Shown here: in pieces, positions 44,651 through 54,537 of the stretch
How the letters are laid out: every line of letters begins with the position of its first letter
Position numbering within the stretch: the stretch's first letter is position 1
The notes under the pieces: model-generated
Told to the model about the DNA's origin: nothing
The model's database searches: none
The model's input: the letters and a program-made list of their open reading frames with translations, nothing else
NCBI GenBank assembly: GCA_039583875.1
Contig: CM077162.1
Coordinates: 62,354,822 to 62,418,821, forward strand
DNA length: 64,000 nt
Direction: 5' to 3'
DNA from: Platanthera guangdongensis
Taxonomy: Eukaryota; Streptophyta; Magnoliopsida; Asparagales; Orchidaceae
Position numbers and translations under genes: made by a program

Positions 44651-45062
44651 TTACGGTCAAGCTTAAATGAATTCGTGGGCGAATTCTTTTAAGGGGTGGT
44701 GAGCACATGTGTGCGTCATCGTTATAACATCAAAAAGAGCCCATGAATGTCCACTTAGGAATGAAAATACACTCGTTTGGTGGAACCTGAGTGTTCCAAT
44801 GATTGCTTTTAGCAATTTGTTTGTTGTCTAATCGTGTGTCTTTGCTAATTTAGGCAGCTAGGAGCGGTGCTGGTCAGTCAGAGCGTCCGCAATCAGCGGA
44901 AAGTAGTGCACCAAGGGACGTGCCTGCTACACCTCCTTCAGCGAAAACCATCAGGATGGTGGCTGAAGCCGTGTTCGCAATGATAAATGCCCAACCTGCA
45001 GGGCAAATGCATCGCGCCCCCCTGCAAATGAGCAAGAACCGGTTAGGGCGGCAGAGCCGAGA
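44651..45062 (+). pseudogene. Gypsy-4 leader and frameshifted gag N-terminus
   Basis: Untranslated leader to about 44950. ATG at 44956 opens a frame ([16 protein letters not shown]) that reads as the gag N-terminus. The long polyprotein frame upstream of 45063 is open back to about 45003 and joins it only across the C6 run at 45017-45022, so a one-base change in that homopolymer has separated the two. The exact original start is uncertain. Confidence 0.6.
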
Positions 45063-48000
45063 GTGGTGGAACGCGCGGCAGTTGAGTTAGTAGAGGCGAG
45101 GAGAACTACGGAGAGGCAGCTAAAGCATGTGATGGGCTTTAATCCTCCGAGGTTTAATGGGGTTGGAACACCAACTCAAGCTGAGGACTGGCTCTCTTCC
45201 ATAAAGAGGGTGTTGACGGCCACAATGACTGAGGAGTGGCAGAAGACCACCATAGCGACTTTTCTTTTGGAAGGAGAAGCGAGGATGTGGTGGGACGAGT
45301 TGGAGTTTCATCTTCTAGTGGGAAGGCAGCTTGCGGATGTGCCGATGGAGGAATTTTCAAGATTGTTCCTAGCCAGATTTATACCTTCTACTCAGAGGTT
45401 GGATATGGAGAATCAATTTCTTGGGTTGACTCAGGGATACAGAAGCGTGGACGAATATCTACATGAGTTCACACGGTTGGGTCGTTATGGTGGTGCTATG
45501 TTTTCAGAAGAAGAGAGGAAGACCAACCGATTCTATGAGGGTCTTCGCGGCGATTTACAGTTACTCCTTGCTGGGCCTAAGGCGCAGGGCTTCCTAGCCT
45601 TGGTCAATTCAGCCCGATCGTTGGAAAAGGTTGCGAAGAAGGTTCAAGAGAAGAGGGACCCAGGAGAAAGGAAGACCGAGTTCAAGGTGCCAAGTAACAA
45701 GACAGGTTTCCGCAGATGGAACAAGAAGCGGAGGACTTCAAACTCAGCCCCTTCGGCTGATGCATCGGGGGCAACTACAAGTCGAGTCCCCGGAGCTTGC
45801 TACAACTGCGGGAAGACGGGGCATTTTGCTCGGAAGTGTTGGAGCCGACGTTCAAAGTCTGAGAGGAGACCTGGAGCGACTTATGAGGAGAAAGGGAAGG
45901 CGGTGGAGTCAACCGCATCCCATCATGCTCCAACCCAGCCTAGAGTCTACAACCTTGGCCTACAGGAGGCCATTAAGCAAGCGGATGTGGTGACAGGCTT
46001 TGTGTTAATCTTTGGGTTTCCGGCGAGAGCCCTTTTTGATACGGGAGCATCACATTCCTTCTTGTCTGAAAAGTTTATATCGCGCATCAGAGTTCCGCTC
46101 TCGATGGCAGAAAACAAGTTGGATGTGTTGTTGCCTAATGGGTGCCCAATGCGTGCTGATAGGATTTGTGTTGTGAAGATTCGGATTGGAGACCGGGAGT
46201 TTGATTTGCGGGCGTTGGTTCTACCATTAGTGGAGTTCGACGTAATTTTCGGTATGGATTGGCTCTCGGAGCAGAGTGCATGTATTGATTGCAACCGTAA
46301 AGAAGTCAAGTTGGGTCTGGACACTAGTGTAGAGGCTACTTTTGCGGGCATGAAGGGGTCAGGGAAAGTTCTGATATCGGCCCTTCAGGTGTTCAAGGAA
46401 GTTCGGTCTGGGGCAGAACTGTATGTCACTCTAGTGCAGACTGCGACGCCTAAACCTAGTTTGGGCAACATCCCAGTTGTGTCCGAGTATCCTGATGTGT
46501 TTCCAGATGATCTCCCAGGAGCCCCTCCTCAGCGGGAGATAGACTTTACTATAGAGCTGGTACCGGGTGCCAAACCGGTGTCACGCTCCCCCTATCGGAT
46601 AGCCCCAAGAGAAATGGCAGAGTTGAAGGTGCAACTGCAAAAGTTGCTAGAGCAAGGTTATGTGCGTCCAAGTTCATCGCCTTGGAGCGCACCAGTTCTC
46701 TTTGTTAAAAAGAAAGATGGGAGCTTGCGGCTTTGTATCGATTATCGGGAATTGAACAAACTTACGGAGAAGAACAAATATCCAATCCCGAGGATTGACG
46801 ATCTATTTGATCAGCTGGTTGGATCAACTGTATATTCGAAGTTAGATTTGAAGTCCGGTTACTATCAGTTGAGGATAAGGGAGAGCGACATCCCAAAGAC
46901 AGCATTTAGTACGCGGTTTGGGCATTACGAGTTCACGGGTATGCCGTTTGGGTTGACGAATGCGCCATCCGTATTTATGGATCTGATGAATAGGACGTTC
47001 AGAGAATACTTGGATCAGTTCGTGATAGTATTCATCGATGATATCCTGGTGTATTCGCGGTGCGAGGAGGATCATTACAAGCATTTACACATGGTGTTGG
47101 AGACATTGAGGAAAAGTCAGTTGTACGCAAAGTTCTCCAAGTGTGAGTTCTGGTTATCCTCGATAGCGTTCCTTGGTCATGTTGTCAGTGGAGAAGGAAT
47201 AGTTGTGGATCCGGCGAAGATAGTGGCGATACGGGAGTGGCCTACTTTGACTACGGTGGCAGAGGTCCGGAGTTTTCTGGGGCTTGCTGGCTACTACAGG
47301 CGCTTCGTAGAGAACTTCTCGCGGATAGCACTACCACTCACGACGTTGACAAGAAAGGATCAGAAGTTTGTGTGGTCTCCAGAGTGCGAACAGGCTTTTG
47401 AAGAATTGAAAAGGCGATTGACCACGGCGCCCATTTTGTGTTCGCCAAGTGGAACCGAAGGGTTCGAGATCTATAGTGATGCTTCGGGCAGTGGTTTGGG
47501 CTGTGTTCTGCTACAGCATGGGAGAGTGATAGCTTATGGTTCACGACAATTGAAGGTTCACGAGAGGAATTATCCGGTCCACGACTTAGAGTTAGCGGCC
47601 GTGATTTTTGCTCTAAAGCTTTGGAGGCACTATCTGTACGGTGTGAAGGTCGATATTTACACCGATCATAAGAGTTTGAAGTACCTATTGGACCAAAAGG
47701 ATCTGAACATGAGGCAGCGGAGGTGGATGGAGTTCTTAGGGGACTACACCTTCAAGATACACTATGTGCCTGAGAAAGGAAATGCAGTGGCGGATGCGTT
47801 GAGTCGTACGATTCCCGCACAAGCCAATTGGTTATCAGTACATGATGAGAGATCGGTCCAAGAGTTGGAGGCATTGGAGATATCTTGTGTCGATAAGCAG
47901 TCAAGTGCCGAGGCGAAACTATTTTGGACAGAGGTGCAGTGTGACCTAACGGATAGAGTTCGGCGGGCTTTGGTTCAAGATAGCAGCATGAAGCAAATCT

Positions 48001-48899
48001 TGGATGAAGCTTTGGATGGGTCGAATTCCCAATTTGTGGTTGAAGATGGGTTGCTAAGGAAGGACAGTCGTCTATGCGTTCCTAGTGCGGATAATATTCG
48101 GGAGGAGTTGATGTATGAGGCTCATCATACTAAGTACTCAATCCACCTGGGAAGCACTAAGATGTATAGAGACATGAAGAAATTATTCTGGTGGCCGGGT
48201 TTGAAGAAGGATGTGGCACTTTATGTGGCCAAGTGTCGTACTTGTGCATTAGTGAAGGCGGAATGCCAGAAGCCCGGAGGTTTCTTGAAATCCCTTCCTA
48301 TCCCAGAATGGAAGTTCGACGATATATCTATGGATTTTGTGCACGGTTTGCCGAAGTCGCAGAAGGGAAATGACGCCATTTGGGTGGTCGTAGATAGATT
48401 GACAAAAGTGTCGCACTTTATCCCAATGAGAAAGGAGGATCCAGTGGAAAAGTTAGCCAAACTCTACGTGGATAATATTGTACGATTGTATGGTGTACCT
48501 AGAAGTATTGTTAGTGATCGTGATGGACGCTTCACGTCAAATGACTGGAGGTTGGTGCATGGTCTGTTGGGTACTAAGCTAAAGTTCAGCACAACATTTC
48601 ACCCGCAGACAGATGGCCAAACCGAGAGAGTCAACAGGACTATGGAGGACATGCTTCGCATGTGCGTCCTAGATTTCGGGAAGTATTGGGAGGATCACCT
48701 GTACATGGTGGAGTTTGCTTACAACAACAGCTTTCAGGCAAGCATTGGAATGGCGCCTTTCGAAGCCTTGTACGGAAGGAAGTGTCGTACGCCGTTGTCT
48801 TGGTTGGAGGCAGGCGAATCAAAGTTGTATAAACGTCAAGCGGTGGAAGATGCCACTTCAATGATGCGGAAAATCAGGTACCGGTTGACTATGAGTTAA
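45063..48899 (+). CDS. Gypsy-4 Gag-Pol polyprotein (truncated at integrase C-terminus)
   Basis: 1278 codons from 45063 (GTG; no good ATG nearby, so the start is nominal). Gag domain residues ~35-200 ([30 protein letters not shown]). [18 protein letters not shown] at 246-259. Protease DTG with Asp326 ([10 protein letters not shown]). RT ~510-770 with FIDD at 657-660. RNase H ~801-916 ([18 protein letters not shown]). Integrase HHCC ~1020-1068, then Asp1091, Asp1152, Glu1188 (D-X60-D-X35-E). It ends [10 protein letters not shown]: after RKIR the family normally continues through about 130 residues of GPY/F module, here deleted, and the tail is out of frame. Typical relatives are about 150-200 residues longer. 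All visible catalytic residues are present. Confidence 0.9.
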   Translation: MVERAAVELVEARRTTERQLKHVMGFNPPRFNGVGTPTQAEDWLSSIKRVLTATMTEEWQKTTIATFLLEGEARMWWDELEFHLLVGRQLADVPMEEFSRLFLARFIPSTQRLDMENQFLGLTQGYRSVDEYLHEFTRLGRYGGAMFSEEERKTNRFYEGLRGDLQLLLAGPKAQGFLALVNSARSLEKVAKKVQEKRDPGERKTEFKVPSNKTGFRRWNKKRRTSNSAPSADASGATTSRVPGACYNCGKTGHFARKCWSRRSKSERRPGATYEEKGKAVESTASHHAPTQPRVYNLGLQEAIKQADVVTGFVLIFGFPARALFDTGASHSFLSEKFISRIRVPLSMAENKLDVLLPNGCPMRADRICVVKIRIGDREFDLRALVLPLVEFDVIFGMDWLSEQSACIDCNRKEVKLGLDTSVEATFAGMKGSGKVLISALQVFKEVRSGAELYVTLVQTATPKPSLGNIPVVSEYPDVFPDDLPGAPPQREIDFTIELVPGAKPVSRSPYRIAPREMAELKVQLQKLLEQGYVRPSSSPWSAPVLFVKKKDGSLRLCIDYRELNKLTEKNKYPIPRIDDLFDQLVGSTVYSKLDLKSGYYQLRIRESDIPKTAFSTRFGHYEFTGMPFGLTNAPSVFMDLMNRTFREYLDQFVIVFIDDILVYSRCEEDHYKHLHMVLETLRKSQLYAKFSKCEFWLSSIAFLGHVVSGEGIVVDPAKIVAIREWPTLTTVAEVRSFLGLAGYYRRFVENFSRIALPLTTLTRKDQKFVWSPECEQAFEELKRRLTTAPILCSPSGTEGFEIYSDASGSGLGCVLLQHGRVIAYGSRQLKVHERNYPVHDLELAAVIFALKLWRHYLYGVKVDIYTDHKSLKYLLDQKDLNMRQRRWMEFLGDYTFKIHYVPEKGNAVADALSRTIPAQANWLSVHDERSVQELEALEISCVDKQSSAEAKLFWTEVQCDLTDRVRRALVQDSSMKQILDEALDGSNSQFVVEDGLLRKDSRLCVPSADNIREELMYEAHHTKYSIHLGSTKMYRDMKKLFWWPGLKKDVALYVAKCRTCALVKAECQKPGGFLKSLPIPEWKFDDISMDFVHGLPKSQKGNDAIWVVVDRLTKVSHFIPMRKEDPVEKLAKLYVDNIVRLYGVPRSIVSDRDGRFTSNDWRLVHGLLGTKLKFSTTFHPQTDGQTERVNRTMEDMLRMCVLDFGKYWEDHLYMVEFAYNNSFQASIGMAPFEALYGRKCRTPLSWLEAGESKLYKRQAVEDATSMMRKIRYRLTMS

Positions 48900-49076
48900 C
48901 AACAAGGGTCAGACCAGTACGAATTGAAGATGTTGCGGTCAAATGACTCCGCAACAAGGAGGTCAGAATGGTTAAAGTCCGTTGGGATAATTGCGGACGT
49001 GAGGAGCTTTCTTGGGAGCGAGAGCAAGCTATGTTGGAGGAATACCCCGAGTTATTCCACTCAGGTATCATTTAGC
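48880..49076 (+). pseudogene. Out-of-frame tail of the Gypsy-4 integrase
   Basis: In the +1 frame relative to the polyprotein the sequence codes VRPVRIEDVAVK, a TGA, then RMVKVRWDNCGREELSWERE and EYPELFHSG to TAG. This matches the chromodomain-like tail of Gypsy-2 (26289-26492). It shows that the deletion joined RKIR directly to the tail, out of frame. Confidence 0.85.
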
Positions 49077-49112
49077 TTTTGTGTACCTTTGCTTAATTTC
49101 GGGACGAAATTC

Positions 49113-49129
49113 CTTAAGTGGGGGAGATT
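49113..49129 (+). other. Gypsy-4 polypurine tract
   Basis: TTAAGTGGGGGAGATT directly before the 3' LTR. The same AAGTGGGGGAGATT precedes the Gypsy-2 3' LTR. The upstream TTTCGGGACGAAATT is a common gypsy motif at this position. Confidence 0.85.
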
Positions 49130-51086
49130 TGTAATGCCCCGAATTTTGTGTGCGAGTCGGTCGCGGAAAAAGAGTTTTTGGTGCCTGTAGGGGTACACGG
49201 CCTAGGACACGGGCGTGTCCAAGGACGTGTCTGGCTGGTGATTTTTGGCCGTTTTCAACCCGAGAAGGACACGACCAGAAACACAGCCGGATGACACGGG
49301 CGTGTGCCAACCCGTGTCCCTACCCGTGTCCTGATGGGTCGTGTCTGTTGCCGTGGTGGTTATGCGTGACATGCCCACGAACACGGGCGTGTCGAGGAGA
49401 CCGACACGGGCGTGTCAGGTCAGACACGGGCATGTCTTGGCCCGTGTGCATTTCCCAGTTCGACGATCGTGCCTGGATCAAGGCACACGGCCATGGACAC
49501 GGCCGTATGACAAGCCGTGTGCGGCCCAGGTCTGGGGAATTTTGTGCAGATCCGAGACGTTCATTTTCTTTAATTAGGATCCGACGGCCCAGAAGAAATC
49601 CTGCTCTGTTAAGGATGGGAATAGGGAGTTATTCCCTCATTTTTCTGTCCAAAGTTCTCCCCTTCCAAAGTGAGAGAGGAGAGGAAGAAGAAGGAGGTTT
49701 ACGGCCGCCGGCGGAGCATCGGAGCACCGTATCGAAATCGGAGAGCGGATCCATGGAGGGAAGGTCGTTGCGAAGAGTTCTAACCGCGTAGTTTTTCCAT
49801 GGCGCCAAAACGGACTACAAGGGTAACGATTCTCAACTTGAGCGCTTGAAGCTCTTTCTTTCTGCATAGGGAATCCCGCTCCCGCGAGTATGCGGTGAGT
49901 GCGTGGTGTTCCTTGGGGTTGACGGGAATAGTCCCCCTTGTGTTGCATATAGAGCCCGGAATCGCAAGTACGGGCATAGGCATTGTGTGTGAAGCCTACC
50001 CGGACGTGTTTTGTGTGGATCGGTGATGTTGCATTTGATGTGGTTTTGCCGGAGAAGACTCCGTGCTTTGGATTTTTCGGGTTTCTACGCGGTAGATTGC
50101 AGCAGGGATCCTTGGAGGTTATCTTCAAGGCGCACCCGGAAAATTGAGCGGAAACGTGTTCTGCTAACTTGGCGGTCTGGGAACCGGCCTTGATCATAAC
50201 TGGGTTATGAGATTATTTTGGAAAATTTGGGATCCGAGAGAAGCTTGGCCCGCGCAAAGGACTTAAATTGGACATGCGGCGTGAGCAACGGGCAAGTGGA
50301 ATTGGACCTAGGCTATGTGGTTCTGTGCGAGAGACCCGAAGACGGGGACTGGCCGTTGGCATAGTCGGAGCCTTAGACGGTGGTCAGAAAGGCTAAATGC
50401 TCACATGTTGTTGCCATCCTGGGGGTGGTGGTGAATGCACTGATGGGTCAGGGTTCACCATGAATGTGCCTCTAGTGCACGGGGTGTTTGGCCGTGCGAG
50501 CCTACACCTGTGGCGAATTATAATTGCGCTATATGTATATTGTTGGGCTAATGTTATGCAGGGAAAGAGCACCGCCGTCCCGAGTCAGGGGCGGGGTCGT
50601 TATAATTTGGTCGGCTTTTAGCTGACCGTTGCTTTATTTGCCACCGTGCGGTGGTATGTGCTTGCAGGTGCTGCGGAGCCGAGCGCCAAATAGCGGGCTG
50701 GAGCCCATGTTGCTGTGCTGGCCCTAGAAGGCCGTAGAATAGTTATATTTATATATATTTCATGTGTGGCCGGCCTGCGAGCCGATGTATGTAAATCACT
50801 CTTTATTAAGTGAACATTTGTAAGGCCTTAAGGCCATGTACCTGTTTCTGTGTATTTGGGGTTTCATTCCTGTTGTTGTTGCTGTGGACATTCATATTGA
50901 TGGAATTAATTTTGGGTTCTTTCAACTTTAAAATCTTCCGCTAGAATGCTCTGTGATTAGGACGAGTAGTCTTAATTGGTTGGTTTGATTATTCATTTAG
51001 TATCCCTTCCGACTGTCTGTGGTATATGGCGTCGGGTTTCAGATGGACCTTCTGTTATATTCCATGCGATAGATGGGGGTGTTACA
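49130..51086 (+). repeat. Gypsy-4 3' LTR
   Basis: 1957 bp, about 98% identical by eye to the 5' LTR and lacking one 18-bp repeat unit. Conserved block at 49797-49830. Followed by the target duplication GAGAT. Confidence 0.95.
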
Positions 51087-51148
51087 GAGATTCACTGTGA
51101 AGGCATAACAGCCTAGTGAGAATCCTAAGCATTAACTGAGATAAAATT

Positions 51149-52681
51149 ATGGCTCAAAGAGAAAACCATTCCATCAAACTCTTAGTCTGCTCTAAAGAAA
51201 ACTTTGGGATTTGGAAGGAAAGGGTTAAAATCTTCATGGAGGATACAAATTCAAGAATATGCATCACTGTATTGGAAGGACCTTTCATATATACCTATGA
51301 AAGTGTCAATTCTTGGTGCCAACATAAGGACACCTGTGACCTACATGGAGATGGACAAGGATGAGATAATTCTGTCCTTTAAGGACAAGAGGGCTCAGAA
51401 CATAATTGTCAGTGCTATAGATGACTCCACATTCCAAAACTTAATTCATTGCAAAACATCTAAAGAAATGTGGGAATCATTGATTGTATATATGGAAGGC
51501 ACTAATGAGGTTAGAGATGATAGAAAATCTCTATTAAACCAGCAGTATGAAGCCTTCAAGCAAGACAAGAAAGATATAGTATAGTGGCTGAGAGCTTTGA
51601 ATTTTTTCAAAATAGTGAACAACCTGAGAACATATGGCAGGAGCTTCACCAATTATGAACTTAATGACAAGTTCTTGAGGTACCTGAATAAGGAATGAGA
51701 CATCAAGATTTGTGCTACTAAAGAAATGAGCAACTTAGCTAATATAGACCCCCAGGCTCTATTTGGCAAGCTGTTGTCTCATGAGCTACAACCGAATCTC
51801 AAGAAATCTGAAGAAGACTTAGCAAGAGCACTCAATAGATAAAAGTCTATAGACCTAAAGGCTGAGACATCCAGAAAAGTCAAGGAAAATCTGCTCCCTC
51901 GGAAAGATAGGATGCAGTCTCAGAATGCACAAAATCTTCCTCATTAGGAGGGGACATGACTGAAGAATAACTATCACTCTTATCAAGATAGTTCAAGAAT
52001 ATGTTGAGGAGAAGAAGGCAGGGATGCAGTACAGCTAGAGACTCTTCTTACAAGAAGATAGTACACTCAGAGAAACCCAGGAAAAAGAAATCTGGGGACA
52101 TGTATGGTTCTTCTTAGAATAAACACTTTAAGAGTAATCTTGTTTGCTATTTCTGTAACAGGCAAGGGCATGTCATTGCTGACTGACTAGTAAAAAGGAT
52201 GTTGAAAAAGTCTAAAAATTGGAATACTAGACATCACAAGAAGTTTGACAAAAGCCTCTTAGCCAAGAAGCATTCCACTCTTTCATACAGTTAGACAAAT
52301 TCATATGAATCAGAAGAGGAGGAGACTTTTTTGGGTTTAATGACCATTAAGGAGGCCAGCAATAGAAGAAGAACCACACTATCATCCAGTGATAGTGAAG
52401 ACTGTACAGATCAAGGGCTGATGACTCTAACAGAAGAAGAAGATCAGGATTGTTTAAATTCTGCCAAGGTAAAACCTCTTACTACTAGTTTTACCTCAGG
52501 CTCTAGATCAGCATCAGAGAATGAATCATGTTCACAGTCTTCCAATAATAGTGAACATGGTTCAGAATCAAAAGCAGATTTCAACACACTCATCGACAGA
52601 TATGGGAAATTGTTGAGGGCTTTGATTACAAGCAAAGAGCTAGGTAATAAATAAGCCAAAGAACTAGAGTCTCTGAGAGAA
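51149..52681 (+). pseudogene. gag: Copia-D gag, heavily broken
   Basis: ATG 51149 (AQRENHSIKLLVCSKENFGIWKERV) aligns with the Copia-A and Copia-C starts. A frameshift near 51290 moves to PMKVSILGANIRTP...AIDDSTFQNLIHCKTSKEMWE, then a stop at 51582. Further pieces (NELNDKFLRYLNKE, a TGA at about 51697, LFGKLLSHE) follow. The CCHC knuckle near 52143 reads CYFCNRQGHVIAD then TGA where the last Cys should be. An acidic Ser-rich stretch (52331-52654) leads into the coiled coil, interrupted at 52681 by Copia-E. Confidence 0.8.
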
Positions 52682-54315
52682 TGAAAGTGAGGGATAGATC
52701 TGACTTCACTCTAGAGGGGGGTGAATAGAGTATTTAAAAAACTTTGATTAGTTTTTATAGCGGAATTAAAATAAGTGGATCTATATGTATAAAGAAAAAT
52801 TAAAACAAAAGACAATCACAACACAACAAATAAAAAATAAGGGAAAACCAGATGACACAAAGATTTTATAGTGGTTCCCCTAAACTTGGGTACATCCACT
52901 TTTCTACCACCCTGGTAGGAATCCACTACAGGTTTTTGATCAGGTGCCCTACCATTAGAATATCTATTTTTTAAGGGAGATATAACAACCATTTGAGCTT
53001 TTGACCAAATTCCCAAAAACCAAACCAAGTCTTTTGATCATGAGACTTGACAACCAAAAGGAAAAACTTTTGAAGGGAGTTAAGAAACCCTTTGTACAGT
53101 GGTGAAAAGAAAGTAAAAGATGATGTCTTCTCTGTCAACAGTTAGAGAGAAGACTAGTGGATTTGATGTTGTCAAATCTCCCCCGGAGTTACAGATCTGA
53201 TCAGGAATGTGGAAGCTTTGCATAGGGTATAGGCCTTTGGATTGATTAAGATCTTCAGGAAACTCTTAGACTGATGAAGATTGTCTCTCTTTTTAAATTC
53301 CTAAAGAAAAACTGAAGAAGGACTGAAAATGTATGCAGGTCGTGTTCTTCGGACTGAAAATTTATGTAGGTCGTGTTCTTCTTCAATTCTCTGTATTGTA
53401 TCTGTATGTCTCCCTTGTTATTGAAAAAGAAGAAGAAAACCTTATATATCCTTTTCAGAAAATAATCTTTTGAATTTTGAATCTTAACCTTGATTTCCTT
53501 CCAAAATCCTGGGAGTTGAGTGGCTAGAAAAAGCCATTAATTAGTTACCATAACTGTCTAAGTAAATAAGCCAATTACTCTGTGAATACCATAATTAATG
53601 CTGCCTTGGTATGGATATATTCTTGAGAATATGTAGCATTAATTATCAGAGTATTATAGGCATATAACAATAAATTTGAAACAAAAATGCCTTGGAAAAC
53701 TGCATGGAAAATAGTCGAACAGAATCTGTCATAGAATAGTCAAACTCAACATATTTCGTCGACCTGAGATCCAATATCGTCGAGCTGAATAAGGCAGACA
53801 AGCAGTATAAAAATCATCGAACGGAACCTCTCTTTTGTCGAGCTGAGCTCCAAGATCTCCGAACAAAAATTCACTTTCCAATCTGAGCTCCAAAATCGTC
53901 GAACTGAGAGAGTCATATCGTCGAGCTGAACTTCTGGGAAGAGATAGAAGTTTGTCGATCTCAACTAAGATTTCGTCGAACGCAACTCAAGGAAGTAGTC
54001 TGAGTTCGTCGATCTCAGTAAGGATTTCGTCGAACTCGGCTCAAAGAAAGAACTGAGTTCATCGATCTCCGATCAACGAAAGTTGAGCTTAGTTCAGCAA
54101 TTTTCAAACGACTTTTCTGCTCTAAGAAAAACTGCGTTTCTCTGAAAGTCTTCTGTCTCTATGTCTTTTGAAGGTTGATCCAACCAACTAAGTTTGTGGA
54201 CCTGACCTAGACATATAAAAAGACTTATGACCCTAGACTATACATGTGGGTTATTAGAGAAAACCTAATAGTGAATCTAGCCCAAATCAACCGTAAATGA
54301 GGTGGGGTTCCAACA
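52682..54315 (-). repeat. Copia-E 3' LTR (about 1.63 kb)
   Basis: On the minus strand it starts TGTTGGAACCCCACC at 54315 after CCCAAACATGGGAAGAT and ends ...CCTCACTTTCA at 52682. U3 holds about 12 TCGTCGA/TCGACGA half-units (53715-54080). Probable TATA box GATATATAAGG at 53441-53451 (minus strand). The U5 block GTGGATGTACCC...GGGAACCACTATAAAA is at 52866-52900 and the C-rich block at 52710-52728. Homologous to the Copia-B LTR but about 350 bp shorter. Confidence 0.88.
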
Positions 54316-54537
54316 ATCTTCCCATGTTTGGGTGTGGTCACTATTTACACAGAAATATAACAAAAGGCAAAAAGATATATCATGCAGAAATAGCACATTC
54401 AGCAGATATATTATAGAACTATGAAAGTTTTTTTAAACAGATAGTTTAGAACCAAAAATAAGTCAAGGATCTTTCTCAGGCACTTCAGAAGAAGAGACGG
54501 AAGATGGATTAGTGAATATAATTTTTCTTGTAGGATC

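Larger units (their letters stand above)
42657..51086 (+). mobile_element. Gypsy-4: complete Ty3/gypsy element, recent insertion, internally deleted
   Basis: 8430 bp from TGTAATGCCCC to GGGTGTTACA, flanked by the 5-bp duplication GAGAT (42652-42656 and 51087-51091). LTRs of 1974 and 1957 bp bracket a primer site, one long gag-pol frame and a polypurine tract. By-eye comparison of the LTRs gives about 40 substitutions and one 18-bp indel, i.e. about 2% divergence, so it is clearly the youngest measurable insertion. It is not autonomous: the gag start is frameshifted and the integrase C-terminal module is deleted. Confidence 0.95.
41102..52681 (+). mobile_element. Copia-D: copia element (LTR and gag), split by Gypsy-4
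   Basis: Left part 41102-42656 is the LTR, primer site and a few bases of leader. Gypsy-4 occupies 42657-51086. The right part 51087-52681 is leader and gag, ended by the Copia-E LTR. The LTR is the same family as Copia-A, with the first 10 bases slightly changed (TTTTGGGTAC instead of TGTTGGGTAC). Inserted in Copia-C gag/protease. The protease onward must lie right of Copia-E, outside the window. Confidence 0.85.

Noticed and set aside
49150..49791. 213-codon plus-strand open frame (and 169 codons at 42818-43327)
   Set aside because: It runs through the GACACGGGCGTGTC repeat cluster; the protein is Arg/Cys/Thr repeats caused by the DNA repeat.
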